This document shows, piece by piece, positions 47,577-59,214 of a stretch of DNA of 64,000 bases (the stretch's first letter is position 1; each line of letters opens with the position of its first letter). The notes under the pieces are model-generated. The model made no database searches, was not told the DNA's origin, and worked only from the letters and a program-made list of their open reading frames with translations. The stretch is from positions 9,672,001 to 9,736,000 of the forward strand of contig JASJZH010000004.1 in NCBI GenBank assembly GCA_037178975.1. The letters run 5' to 3'. A program made the translations under genes and the position numbers. This stretch comes from Oscheius tipulae. Taxonomy: Eukaryota > Nematoda > Chromadorea > Rhabditida > Rhabditidae.

Positions 47577-48060
47577 GACTAGTGCACCTGAAGCCACCTG
47601 ATGTTGCTAGTTGGTCCTCATTGTTAGCTGAATTTTCGGAAACTTGAATCGTCAAGGAAGATATAACAAGACGAGATCAAGAAGAGCTTGCATGACTGGA
47701 CAGTAGACAGTAACTGACGATACACATTGTTTTCCTAAGCTACCGTACCAGAAATGATGTGCTGCCGGAATACTTGGCACAAACTGTTATCCAAAGACCA
47801 GACAGGTAGTTGTGGTTGATTAATCCCAGTCGTTGTCAATTTTATCGGTGTAGTGCGAAGTGGTGAAACGTCTCGCTATAATCAAACTACTTCTCCATAC
47901 TGAATTCTTCTCTACTTCCAACCCCTCCGACTTCTTTGTGACGTGTGCCTACCACCAATTACCGCCATAATCGAAATGTAATTTTAAAATTAGCCGACAA
48001 AATATCATTTGCTTTGTCCAGCTTGCTGTCTATACCTTCTCGAGCAGTCGACATCTTCGA
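47577..48060. promoter_or_regulatory. Divergent intergenic region, DUF273 and chemoreceptor genes
   Basis: 484 bp separate the two start codons, which point away from each other, so both promoters must lie here or close by. I see no clear TATA box or conserved element that I can name. Confidence 0.4.
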
Positions 48061-50546
48061 ATGATCCATCTCAATGTCACTGGAGACTTTGCCTTTAATG
48101 AATCCGCTTATAATTTGGGCATTCTATTCTCACAGACCTTCGGGACAGCTTTCAACACTTTCACTCTTGGTGTGATTTGGCTCTATGGTGGAGCTGACAT
48201 GAAAAGCTACAGGATGCATCTGATTCTGTACCAGGTAAGAGAGACAGAAAGACAGAGAAAAAGAGGAATGCCGTAACCTGTCATTTCTAGTTGTTCTCTA
48301 CCTTACTCGACTTTGGCATGGACACCATGACCCAAGCTGTCTTTTTCTTCCCCGTAATGGGAGGAACAGCCCAGGGATGGTTGAGAACAATCTTCGGCTT
48401 CTCTACCTTCCGTGTCTGGTGCATAATGATGACTTTTGCCGGATTCTGCCTCCACTTTATCATCTACAGTCCCCTACTCTACCGATTCCAGATTCTTCTC
48501 CCCGATACACACCTTTTGAAGTTCAAGGTTTCGAGTTTTCTTTAGACACACAGACAGAGAGTTTCAGTCAAACAAAAATCGGAGAATCTACGAGGCCATC
48601 CAACTGTCAATCGCCACCCCGGCAACATTTATAGTGACGAGTATACTCTACGAGAAACAGGAGCATGCATTTCAACAGCTTTATGATGTTAGTTTTGAGC
48701 CCGGAATATAATCCTTTCGTACTAGCCAAAAGGGTAGACTAAGCCAGTCAGTCAGGCGCAGGAAAATGGAAGAGACACCCTCACTATCAGTGAAGAAAGT
48801 GGGGCACACAAACACTCAAAGCTCCTATCAAAAAGAGCAGATAGTGTCAGTGCACTGTAGAAGTCGGAAAGACAACGCTCGCTTCTTAAAAAATAACCTC
48901 TAGAACTATACTATCACTGGCTAGCAATACATAGATCAGACTTTCGGCTAGAAGGCCGGTTATTACTCCGGTCTCGACCCGGGCTCCTTTCACTTTGACC
49001 GTCCTAAGCACTTTTTCACTGTCTCAAGCAATTGTCTTACTTTTGACCGTCTCAAAGTTACTAACGACCGTCCCAGCAAAAATTGAATGTCTTAAAAACG
49101 TTATAAACCATTTCAATTGCGTCAGAGTGTTTCTAATGAAAACACTAATCCTTATAGAAAAATATTTGACCCACGCTTTACACTCTAAGGGAGTACATGA
49201 AGGTCATAGACACGAACCAAATTCCTTTGGGACGGTCAAAAGTAAGGATAGTTCATGGGACGATCAAAGTGAAAAAGAGCCTCGACTCGCGTCCCAGTCT
49301 TATCCAGTATAATTGGCCCCCGAGTTCAACGCTTTCTAATGTCCTAGCTACAATCCAACGGTTCTTCTCTCGAACCCGTACTATTATGAAAAAGCAAGCC
49401 CAGATCTAGTTTGCCCCTCTTGCCTGTTTATTGACTGTGGAGAAAGTTATTCAGTAGTATGATTTGGCAAGTATATTCTGGGGCTTCTTCCTCATCAGCT
49501 GCTTTCAAATATTACCAACTATGTGTTACTAACTCTATCACAATTAGATTGCTTCATGCGACAATTTGTACGAAACCACTGGCTTCACACCTATGTGAAC
49601 GATTTCTGATCCAATCAGCAGCTTGTAGGCTACGCAAAATTCTTGCTGTACTTTGATTGCCAGTGATTCTAAAAGTAGTCAGACCGAAAGGTTAGGTCGC
49701 TCTCTGAAAATCCAACGATCTTTAGCACAGTATGGAAACCGGCCACCCCCTGGACTATGAACTGACCAAGATTGACGGTTTCTACTGTTTCAACCAGACG
49801 AAAAACAATGCTATCATCATCTACAATGTCTACGTTCTCCTATGGATAGGATTCTTAGCCGGTTCGGCAGTCTACATGACCATCTACTGTCGGAATGCTC
49901 TGAACAGTATCCTGTGCCATATGAGCGAGAGGACAAAGGAGATTCATAGAAGGTTCCTGAAGAACATTCTGCTACAGGCCTGCATTCCTATGCTATTGAT
50001 AGAGATCCCGTTCATCTACTGGGTGGTCTTCACTGTCTTAGAACTGAGGTTTTCGGGACATCAGAGTGAGTTTGGTCAGACAGATAGAGAGGAGGCACAT
50101 GAACAGAGGCAGGAAAAGGAATAGTGGGAGAGACAGGGATACAAACAGAGAGAGTGATCGGGAGTTGTACTGAGAGACACGAGAAATAGGAACAGTGAGA
50201 TAAGCAGTATCATCAACGGATACTAACTGGGCGATAATACATAAAGCAGAGGGTGGAAGACATGGATAGATCGAAGGATACAGAGTAAGTGACTGAAGTT
50301 TAGACAGAGATAGTACGAAAGAGATGGTAATAAATTGACAGAAACTGGAGAGATAGTAGCTAGAGATACAGAGTACTCACATCTCCCTTTCTAGACCTCA
50401 CTAACCTAACCGTCTGGTGCCTCTCTGTCCACGGAGCATTCGGCTCATGCATAGTCTTCTACCTAAATCCCTGCTACCGTCGTCTAGTCTACAACTGGAC
50501 CGTGAAGCCTCTAAAGTACGGTCTGGTTCCAATTTCCGCTGTGTAA
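48061..50546 (+). CDS. Seven-transmembrane chemoreceptor of the nematode serpentine receptor superfamily
   Basis: Exons 48061-48234, 48291-48527, 48568-48687, 49726-50065 and 50395-50546 join in frame to 340 residues. Seven hydrophobic stretches are seen: LGILFSQTFGTAFNTFTLGV, LYQLFSTLLDFGMDTMTQAV, CIMMTFAGFCLHFIIYSPLL, LSIATPATFIVTSIL, YNVYVLLWIGFLAGSAVYMT, LQACIPMLLIEIPFIYWVVF and VWCLSVHGAFGSCIVFYLNP followed by CYRR. The segment MKSYRMHLILYQ...FPVMGG...G and the closing HG...NPCYRR fit the srh/sri/str group (about 340 residues). Such receptors sit in sensory cilia and detect odours or pheromones; the ligand is unknown. N-glycosylation sites NVT and NES precede TM1. The third intron is 1.04 kb, others 40-330 nt. 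Subfamily uncertain. Confidence 0.8.
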
Positions 50547-51530
50547 AATCCATCATTTTAGGTTTTTAAGATTCCAGAAGCCGGATATCACTGTCTCCGT
50601 CATTGGTGCCTCGACAATGGCTTCAGCAGGATTACGTCCTGAGGAGCCCAGAAGAAGGGCTTCTTGGGTTTAGTATAATAAAGTTTTGATATTAAACAGG
50701 AAGAATAGGATAGGGAAACAATGAGATCGATCGATCGGGAATGAAACTCAGGTTGCGCGCGCGAATGCGATCAGATTTGACCCTTCGGGCGATCTTGTTC
50801 GACGGGAGAAATGGACATGGTTGCATTTCGTTTTCGCCTGCGGTATCAGGAAAAAAACATGTCTTGAGCCTCCTCCTTCACCGAATAGTTGTGGAATCCG
50901 AAACCTTGCTTTTTTCGTGGTAACACGGTCCCTGTGAATGTAAGTGCTCCCATTTGTCACTGTCCACATGCCCTATCTACTAACATTTTCCGTCGTTATA
51001 CCCGAACAGCCGCTCTTCTCGCATTGCTGCGAAAGACAGGCGTTATGGAGACAGAGAGGGTTCCCTCTAAAGGAGAAAGTGAGACTACTACCAAGTGCCG
51101 GTTACCCAAAGGTAGCGAAATACAGCGAAAGAGGCAAAGAGACAGAAAGGAAGAGAGTCAAACATCGACAGAAAGTCGGAGAGATCTTTACAGATTGTCC
51201 AGTCCAAAACTCCATCAAAGTCCTCTCTACCAAGGCCTCTATCAGTTGACAGTTCCCCAAAAGTAGCATCAACTGTCTGATTGAAGGAAAAGGCACTTTT
51301 GATAAAGCTTCACTGAACTGAGAAGACGACAAAGATGGAACCAAGCCGATGGACCAAAATAACGACCGAAAAGATCCCGTTTGAGAGCCGTCGACAGAGA
51401 GGTGGACAACGTCTACAATAGAACGATGAAGTGCAGCAGGCAATATGATACGGTGGAGCTCGCAAGAATGCCGCGGTATTCAAGGCATTTCGCCTTACCA
51501 ATCACAGAAGGTAGAAGAAATCGTATCCCA

Positions 51531-51998
51531 TCAACGTGGGCGTATGTCCTTGAAGACTTCGTACAAACTCTCAAAGCCGGTATTGTAGAATTCGAAGTTG
51601 TCGATAATCACTTTTTTGCCGTGGAAAGAAGCTCCGATGCTGATCAGATGCTCGTCATCCAACATGAAGCGAAACTCCTTGATATTGAGTCCGAGTCGCT
51701 CTCCCGGCCAAGTTGCAATAATCTTACTGTCGCTAACCTTTATTACTGGCGTGCTTTCACCTTAAACAGGCTTTCATTGCCAAAATAAGTTAGTTGCCTT
51801 GTATGTAATCGAATGAAAAGGCAGAACGACATCAGTTTCGGCATCGTCATACATGTTGACAGGAAGCAACTTTTCGTTATTCGGATTGGACGGGTCGTCT
51901 TTTGGAGGGTCTTCAGTCCTCCACTAACAAACAAGTCCGGTCTCCCGAGCAGTCTCTGGTTCCTGGTCATTTCCCGTCTGGTTGCCCGAATTATTCAT
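51531..51998 (-). CDS. Hypothetical protein, doubtful exon structure (gene or pseudogene)
   Basis: A GATTTTAG acceptor precedes ATG 51998 (MNNSGNQTGNDQEPETARET). Coding-like stretches follow: DDPSNPNNEKLLPVNMYDDA, then at 51531-51735 KIIATWPGERLGLNIKEFRF, MLDDEHLISIGASFHGKK and IDNFEFYNTGFESLYEVFKD, ending at TGA 51531. An in-frame TAG interrupts the first part and I could not find an intron that restores every phase, so the second junction is unresolved. No family recognised. 50547-51530 shows no gene. Confidence 0.35.
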
Positions 51999-52079
51999 TC
52001 TCGGAGGCTAAAATCAGAGCATTTACCTAACAAGTTTGGCTGAAACTCATGATAACGACTCGTCCTGTTGGAGACGATT

Positions 52080-52275
52080 CGTTATCATGAGAGCTCGTGA
52101 CAAGTAGATGATGTTCCAGTCAAACTACTGTGATACGAGCAATGTTCTCTCAGAGACGCATCTCCCAGACTAGTGTGATTCGGCGTGACAGGCAAAGAAT
52201 AATTGCTGTTATAAAGTAACTGACAAATTGGCTGGATGTCAGACATACACAGACTTCTGGGCGTTTTGAACTAGA
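52080..52275. repeat. Dispersed repeat, copy 1 (partner 62540-62725)
   Basis: GAGACGCATCTCCCA, TAACTGACAAATTGGC, CACACAGA-like and GGGCGTTTTGAACTAGAT occur in the same order and spacing at 62540-62725. Similarity about three quarters by eye. Confidence 0.55.
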
Positions 52276-52674
52276 TAGTAAGAAGGAAAAATAAAAGGAA
52301 TCGTGAGAAACGATTGGAATAATGAACATAAAATAGGAAAAAGGCTTTATTCAACAGTAAACGGGGTTAACATTGAGAGAGAAACGATAAGTTTTGAAGA
52401 GTTTACAAAACAAGAAATGAAACTGTTTACCAAAGCTCGTCATCCATAGCTGGTGGACGTCATAGCAAGCAGAAACTGAAAGGCTGAAGCAGTTCTCGGT
52501 CCGAAGATAGAAAATTCTGTTGTCTACGATAACATTTGAAGAAAAAAAACAGAAACGGAAACAACTTCAGTAAGAATAAAACAGCTGACTACTTATAGAA
52601 GTCTTCCTTGCCTTGAAGAAAACAGGACGAGTCGTTATCTCGAGTAGCTCCTTCTTGTAATCCATGGATTCGTC

Positions 52675-52838
52675 TTAGGGAAGTACGAGCATTTCCATAA
52701 AGGCCTCCTCAAGGTCAATGTCAGGGTAGTAGAAATTTACATAATAAAGGACCTCATCACCACCGTTCAAAGTCTGGAATGTAGGATTTAAAAACTCTAA
52801 AGACAGCCCAGCAATGGCTGAACGGCGCACTTTCTTCC
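52675..52838 (-). pseudogene. Coding-like fragment of unknown gene
   Basis: The minus strand reads SAIAGLSLEFLNPTFQ then LNGGDEVLYYVNFYYPDIDL and EEAFMEMLVLP before a stop at 52675. A CATTCCAG acceptor-like site falls inside. The upstream side runs directly into the foldback element at 52839, which suggests truncation. No family recognised. Confidence 0.3.
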
Positions 52839-53173
52839 GGGTCCCGCAACGAACTTTCCTGAAAATCAACTTTTTGCATTTTTGGTGCTTTACACATTTT
52901 CTTGATTTTTAAATGTGCTTATTTGATTCGCCGTCAATTTTCACCTCAGAATCGTCTACTCTCGCAGAAAATTGGGGTATATTGACGAAACGTTGTTTTG
53001 GACTTGTATGGCCTTTTCTTCATTTTTCTTGGTAGTTTCTCTGTCATAGCAGGCTACTCTAGGGTCAAATTTGACGGCAAATCGATTAAACACACTTGGA
53101 AACCGAAAAACAAGTGTGTACAGCACCGAAAAACGCAAAAGATTGAACTTCAGGGGAGTTCGTTGCGGGACCC
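52839..53173. mobile_element. Foldback element with GGGTCCCGCAACGAA ends
   Basis: The left end GGGTCCCGCAACGAACTTTC and right end (inverse GGGTCCCGCAACGAACTCCC) lead into arms of about 160 bp that pair throughout, though with many mismatches (for example TTTGATTCGCCGTCAATTTT against the inverse of the right arm, TCGATTTGCCGTCAAATTTG). It is almost all stem. A non-autonomous hairpin transposon relic, older than its neighbour at 53227. Confidence 0.65.
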
Positions 53174-53226
53174 ATTTACAAACCGATGAAAACAGGAAAA
53201 TACGTCACATTTGCAAACGAAACAGG

Positions 53227-53901
53227 TATAGTGTGCTCACAAAAAACAACCAAACGACCAGGAATCGCGGGTTTTTTTTGGCGCGGATTCAAACGGCTAG
53301 AAATTAGCTTCAACCATTGTATTCAGTGAAAAGGTTAGAACAGAACATCCCCCTAGGCGATAGAGGGAAACTAAATGAAGAGCATACGAGTTTTTCGTTT
53401 CGCTCATTGAAATCCCTGAGACACTGGGTGCAGAATTGCACTTGCTGATTTCACTCATGGGTCTATGCCAGTGCCCGACATTCCACACCCAGTGTACTTT
53501 CAAGGTGGTACGAGTACTACATCCGCCACTTCTGAGACTCCTCCACTTGACTACTACTCATCGACCGCCACTCATTTTTCTTATGTTGAAGAAGAATTCA
53601 TTCTTCGCGAAGACCTCAACTTTGTACTCCCCTCATCGATATTTATATTGGTATTGATTCCCCTAAAGATATTGTTCCTTTTGTGTCCGAGAAGAGTGAT
53701 TTGGACGAAGAGCGAGCGAGAAGTCGTTTTCTACTTCATTCCAAGGGATGTTACCTGTTGTTTAACAAAAAGAAAAACGGAAAAAGACAAAATTGTTTGA
53801 TGGACGAAATGGTTGAAGCTAATTTCTAGCCGTTTGAATCCGCGCCAAAAAAAGCCCGCGATTCCTGGTCGTTTGGTTGTTTTTTTTGTGAACACACTAT
53901 A
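53227..53901 (+). mobile_element. 675-bp element with ~91-bp terminal inverted repeats
   Basis: Left repeat 53227-53317 starts TATAGTGTGCTCAC and runs through ACCAGGAATCGCGGG and GGCTAGAAATTAGCTTCAAC; right repeat 53809-53901 is its inverse with only a few differences. The TATA at both ends is compatible with TA target duplication as in Tc1/mariner relatives. The repeats are far more alike than those of the foldback next door, so insertion was recent. No transposase is seen; the interior carries the ORF described at 53465. Confidence 0.8.
53465..53829 (+). pseudogene. Unknown frame-broken ORF carried inside the inverted-repeat element
   Basis: Frame A from ATG 53465 reads MPVPDIPHPVYFQGGTSTTS and HFSYVEEEFILREDLNFV. 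Without a gap, frame B then reads IDIYIGIDSPKDIVPFVSEK, SDLDEERARSRFLLHSKGCY and DEMVEANF, ending at TAG 53827-53829 within the right inverted repeat. Both parts look coding, but they differ in frame around a CCCC run near 53628, and no intron that fits the phase is evident. Either a frameshift, a sequence error or an unseen intron. Family unknown. Confidence 0.4.
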
Positions 53902-54006
53902 GTTACGTCACGGCGGGTTATGCGCGTCACCACTTTTCCAAACTACGCACAAAAGCCGCTCGTTTTCTTAAGTACAGTATTCTATAGTAATGCAATGCCC
54001 GGGTAA

Positions 54007-54144
54007 ATGCCCGGGAAGGAGAAACCCGGCTTGAGGATGCCGGAAAAAATGGGTTTCTCAGGAATGACAATTCCTGGAGGACGAGTTTTTGTTGAGCGAA
54101 ACGGGCTCAAACTCGAAGAGAACACAAGAGGGGTTTATATTTAA
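54007..54144 (+). CDS. Small ORF, 45 codons, unknown
   Basis: ATG 54007 to TAA 54142-54144 gives MPGKEKPGLRMPEKMGFSGM and TIPGGRVFVERNGLKLEE, ending RGVYI. The composition is protein-like and MPxK is repeated, but the ORF is short, has no recognised family, and is preceded by a near-duplicate MPG-stop. Could be an exon, a micropeptide or chance. 54145-54970 holds a short CA run near 54,729 and no gene I can support. Confidence 0.2.
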   Translation: MPGKEKPGLRMPEKMGFSGMTIPGGRVFVERNGLKLEENTRGVYI

Positions 54145-54970
54145 ATTTAACAGTAATTATTGATAGAAAAATCAACAACAATTCTTACAGCTATACACAC
54201 TGCTAAAACACACAAAGAAAACTGGCGTCACGGCAAAAGTGCGCGCATACGTGATTGCGTACCCGCGATATTTGAAACAGCAAAAATGGGAGGATAATGA
54301 TATATGATATCGACGAGGGGAAAGAAAGATACCGGAATGCCTGGGCGTTACTCTAAAAAAATCCGAGCAAATCCAAAGAGCAGCGTTTCCAAGTTTCCGG
54401 CTGAACAGACTACAGCTACAAAAAGAACCAAATCTCCTTTCTGCCCAGTTGAAGTTGAATACACCTTCCCACCACGTCCTAAAACGGTCAGCCCTCTTTG
54501 ATTCACTCCAAACTCTTTCAGCTATTCCCCTGTTTCTTCAGCTCCTTACCCTTGTCTATAGCACGTGCCAAACCTCCTTGCGTATTTTTCAGCTACGCGA
54601 ATTTGCGTGCAAAATTTCAAAGGGTAGCAATACTAAATTACGAACGCAATTTCGCGGAACTAAAAGTACGCAAAAATCTTCAACGACTCTCTCCAAACTG
54701 TCAGCTACACGAAGTTGGGCATCTTTATACAACACACACACACTTCTTATGTGCCTCTCTTACCTCACAAAACAAAGTGAAATGACTCTTTCTATAGACG
54801 GTTTGGGAATAAACGACGGGCATCACTTGGAGAAAATTATTGGAAGATGCGGTTACAGGACACGTTTTGGGAAAGATTACATATAAATTTTGGACAAAAG
54901 AGCCAATATGCAAAATTGTGTAACATTGAGCTCTAGGATAAAAAATTGGGAACAAAGTTTCAACGGAATA

Positions 54971-56305
54971 TTAGGTTTCCATGCCGGTCGACTCGTAATC
55001 GGGCTCGTCTTCAACGGAGATATGGGCTTTCAGAGCGGCTCCCTCATTATAATGAGCCTTCCTCTTCTTCTCAAACGCGCGCTTTTTGGCTGAAATTTGG
55101 CAATTTTTAAATGGAAAATAGGCAGAAAACCCACCTCTCTCCTCCTCGGTCAAGTCCTCATCATCATCGGATTCCGACTTGAGCGACTTGTGCTCAGCAT
55201 GGCTGATTCCGTAGGCCAGGGCTTCCGGGTCAACGGCCGAGCCGAGACTGACACGACGACCGCGCATCTCGTGCGTGGCAATCTCATCGGGCTCACTCTC
55301 GACATCAGAATGGTGGTAGGGCGTCTTCGGCTCGTCTATCTGGAAATTGGGAGGATAATGGACAAAAATAGGGTCGGATAGGCTTGATAAACTGGAAATG
55401 AGAAATTTGGCGACTTTTGTATGGAACAGAGCGCTATACTGGTGAAACTAATCTGATATTTGGGTGTTTTGCGGTTCAAAATTGGGGTTCTGTCGTCAAG
55501 AAGAGTTCGAGTATTGTTTTGTGCTCCAAAGTGAGAATAAAGAACGTTTCTATATTGAAAAACAAGCATATAATGTACCAAAAAATGTCGGACAGGTACT
55601 GGATATTGGCGTTCTTTAACTCTGTAGCATATGCATTAAATTTACGAACTGATGAAGCTAAACACAGGTATGGAGATTTTCTACGGCCGTCTTTCCATGG
55701 AGAAAGCAGATAAAATTTCACAGAACAAGATATTTCAAGCTGAATTCAAATTCTAGCAGAAGATAAGGGGGTAAAAAGCTATCATTTATGTGTGTGAGTT
55801 TATTTACAGCAAAAGATCTGTTGAAGCACCCTCGTTACTGAGGCGATACGTAATTACGTATGTAAAACGACTTTTTCTGACTTTCGAATGTCCTGCGAAG
55901 TTGTAGAGCAGACCACGGGCGGAAAGTCAGAAAAACTCGTCTGGTTTCTAAGCTCCGTAAAAATCACATTATCTCACATCGTCCTTGTCGAATATCGCAT
56001 TAGACAGCTGTTATTACTCACAAGGGCAAAAGAATCAAATAGATGCCGAAAAGACTCACCTTCATGGTACCGTAGTCCTTGTCAGCCGGATGGTACGTGG
56101 CCAGTATGTTCATCTCATCGAAACGGGCGTGGCCCTCGCGCTCCTGCGACCCCTCCTACAAATTATACCTTACCAACCTGAAAATGTACCAAAAACTCAC
56201 ATGTTTCATCTTCAGAATGCTCTTCTTCGGCTTGCGAGCCAGCAGAGTCGCCGGATCTTGATCCAGGATGATTTTTCCGCTCTCCGACAGCTCCGGCTCC
56301 GACAT
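54971..56305 (-). CDS. szy-2: Protein phosphatase 1 regulatory inhibitor subunit 2 (inhibitor-2)
   Basis: Start 56305 ([20 protein letters not shown]) after a TTTCCAG acceptor. Exon 1 ends [11 protein letters not shown], the KSILK docking motif for PP1. Exon 2 gives [20 protein letters not shown]. Exon 3 gives [19 protein letters not shown], with TPYH the GSK3-site context, then the acidic [14 protein letters not shown]. Exon 4 gives [25 protein letters not shown] inserts into the PP1 active site. Stop TAA 54971-54973. All key elements of inhibitor-2 are present in order. It controls PP1 (GSP-type) in chromosome segregation and centrosome duplication; the C. elegans orthologue is szy-2. About 185 residues. 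Introns are small except the one around 55,400-55,980 region between exons 2 and 3, which carries a hairpin repeat. Confidence 0.9.
55836..55925. repeat. Hairpin-family fragment in szy-2 intron
   Basis: GGCGATACGTAATTACGTAT followed by TTTTTCTGACTTTCGAATG, GTCCTGCGAAGTTGTAGAGC and GGCGGAAAGTCAGAAAAA. It shares the ACGTAATTACGT and GAAGTTGTAGAGCAGA cores with 28065-28265. Confidence 0.5.
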
Positions 56306-58830
56306 TTTTTGTGACTGGAAATGGCCATTTTACCAAAAATTTATAAGAAAAAGTGAAAGAGAAGAGTAAAAAAGAGTTTTCCGCCCCTGTCGGACATAGA
56401 ATGAATAATTGGCATGAATTATGTCGGGTCTTGGGGAGGAATAGGAGAAGGACAAATCGGAGCAAAAATAGATTATTTTAGGCAAGAAGAGGAAGAATTC
56501 AACAGCCGAAAGAGCTTTTGTTTTTGCGGAAATTCGTTTAGCAAACAAGCCGTCTTGTTTTTGTCGCGAAATGACATAATGGCTCACGTTCTCATCTGCC
56601 TATGACAGCTTTTCTGGACGTAAAAATAAGCATATTTGCGGCTTGGACCCGGGCAACACGTCAGGGAAAAGGTGATGGACCAAAAAATCAAGAGATAGAA
56701 CGGTAAACCGTCTCTTGCAAGACTGAATAGTGTTGTTTCTGTATGAAAAAACCAATAAGAGTAGGAGAGTAAGGATAGACAATCGACGTGCAGAAATTTT
56801 CTCAAAATAGTCGGCAACAAGGAGGTGTTCTAGGGTTTCAATCTCGGCGCACCGGTCAAACAATGACAAAATCTTATGAAACAACAACGAAAAGGTCGTA
56901 AGCAACTGCCAGTCTCGATGAATTAACATATTGTAAGCAGCAAATATATCAGGAAAAAACGTAGCTCGGGAGAAACAAATTAAACAGGTACAGGGAAGAG
57001 AGACATGCTTTGAAGAAGACACTTTCCTTTTACAGAATGGAAGTCCTTGACCAGAGAATCTGGCGTTTCGGGATTGGACAAGGAAAACGAGAACGTTGAG
57101 AAAAACGACTGAAAAGGATAAAGATGAGGTACTTTGCGGCCGGATTAGGTGCAAAAATTTTGCGCAATTATCATTTCCGGTATTTCAGTTGGAAAAAGGG
57201 CATAAGAACATAGGAATCCGCTCGAACAAGCTACTAAATCAGCTGCTGGAAGCTGGCATCAAATGCTGAACGCGCCCTCTCTGACAAACTCAAGAAAAAG
57301 GCTCAAAAAGGACAAGAAACCCTTGCTGATCTCCAGTCTTGCAAAGCCGCTCAAAGCCTGCAGGCATATCTCTGCTGCCGCTGCTTATGCCACTCCTCCT
57401 TTCTTCCGTCAAGGTATAATTCAAAAATCGAATGTCTCCTCTCTCGAGATGCGGTAGGACATTCTAGAAAAGACATATTCGACCATTCACATGGCTTCTA
57501 CCTAATCCGAATCAGACAAAAAAGTCTTCTGATCTGCTCAAAGATTAATTTCGGGGGCAGTTAGCTATAAAAAAGGAGCAGAAAATAAATTCAATTAAGA
57601 GAACCAGTGGAATTAAACGACGGAAAGGGCCAATTAAGTTGGTGGCTGGGAGGCGGTGAGGACAAGAATTCTGGGCCGGGAATATCGAATTTCTCGATGG
57701 AGGAATAGGAAACGCTTGGGACAAGACAGGAAGAGTATTTCGGGTCAACAAGGTGCGAAAACACCCCCTAAAGACGTGACAAATGTTTACAATAGGCGAG
57801 TACTTTTAGGCCTGGAGGAGTCTGTCCAAACAAAGGTGTTTTTCTTTCAGAAAATTCCGATGGAAGACCGTTTCAGACAAATTAAAGTGACGATGGCTCT
57901 TTTGCAAGCTACAGACACCCAATATGCAGAGAAAAGTTGAGGAAAACAGCTTATGGAGGGGCCAGAATTGTAAATTCGGCACTTTTCTAGAAGAAGACGA
58001 GATAAAGACTGGCGAAAGAGCAATTGAGCAACGAAAATGACGGCCATAAAGGGATCAAATAGTTGTGTTGAACAGGAGAAAGTCAAGGAAGCGGCTGAGG
58101 ACAAAGGATTCATGAAAAACAGGTGGATATAGAGAAAATATGTGGGAAATGCCAAAGAATAAAAAAGAGGTATGGAGGCCACTTGCCGATCGAAAACAAC
58201 GATTAGGCTACAGGTAATGTGAAAGGGGACGAAGCAAGTAGAGATATCTATCTATTACAAAAAAAACTGCCCGAAATTGATCAAAGGAAAGGAAGAAGTA
58301 GTCTTGGAGTTTTTTTTAGCATGGAAAGGGCTTGAATTTATCCTTAAACGGAGCGAGGTGAATAGAAGAATGGTTTCGGTGCTAAAAGGTCAATATTTGG
58401 ATGTAAAATCAGGTTAAAACGACAGGAAAATCTAGAGGAAACGGAGCGAATCTAAGCTGACAAAAGCTGGCAAGAAATTTGAACTTTACTTAAACTCCCG
58501 CGCATCTTGCCAACCTGTTGGCGCCAATCAATTTTACTTTTTTTAAAAGTAAACAATTCCATCTTCTTTTGGGCAATGTTCACAAAACCACTACTCAAGC
58601 GTCTGACTAAAAAAATAGTGACACAGCGTGCTGCTGCTGCGGAGAGACCACACAGACATCAACACAAATTGGGGCCAGTGGGAAAAGGAAAAAGGCGGAC
58701 GCTGCGTCTTCCTCTCCCCATCTCTCTGACGTAGGAAAAACACATCTGGGTTAGTCTAGGAGGCCGGGAGGCAATCACACCAACCCCCAGGTTCATGTGT
58801 TCCTCATTTCTAACCTAGTTTTCTCGGCTC
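56306..58830. other. Gene-poor stretch
   Basis: No open frame here shows recognisable domains or consistent splice signals. The szy-2 promoter should lie at its left end. Frames such as 57263-57457 and 57656-57940 are short, of odd composition, and I do not call them. Confidence 0.4.
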
Positions 58831-59214
58831 TTTTGTAGCAATTATAGTACAGAAAAGTTTTGACAGAAGTTCCGTCCAAAACCCACGGCGAGACTGACTA
58901 TAATTTGTTGTCCTCTTCGGCTAGACTAGGACAAGTCAAATTCAAACTTGGCATGTTACTACTATCCCGACTCACCCTGGCAAGTCTAGCCAAAGAGGGC
59001 AGAACAAACTCCAGTCAGTCTTCCCATCAGCAACGCCTCCAATGGTCGTCTCTTCTACTCTGATCTTCTGTCAATAAGCTAGTCTATTTTTGTTTCTACG
59101 AACTGAAGGTAGAACTACATTCTGGACTCGCTATTGGGTTATAATCTTGACTTTCGCCAAAGGAGATTTGGGCTGAACTTCTGTCAAAACTGAAATATCG
59201 TAGCAGCTACAAAA
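58831..59214. mobile_element. MITE-like element with ~40-bp terminal inverted repeats
   Basis: The left end TTTTGTAGCAATTATAGTAC then AAAAGTTTTGACAGAAGTTC is inverse to the right end GAACTTCTGTCAAAACTGA then ATCGTAGCAGCTACAAAA. The interior has CTGGCAAGTCTAGCCAAAGA and TCAGCAACGCCTCC, shared with 32483-32880. No ORF of note. Target duplication not clear. Confidence 0.65.

Noticed and set aside
54449-54886. 145-codon plus-strand open frame downstream of szy-2
   Set aside because: No domain, no splice or trans-splice signal, and biased composition; probably chance.
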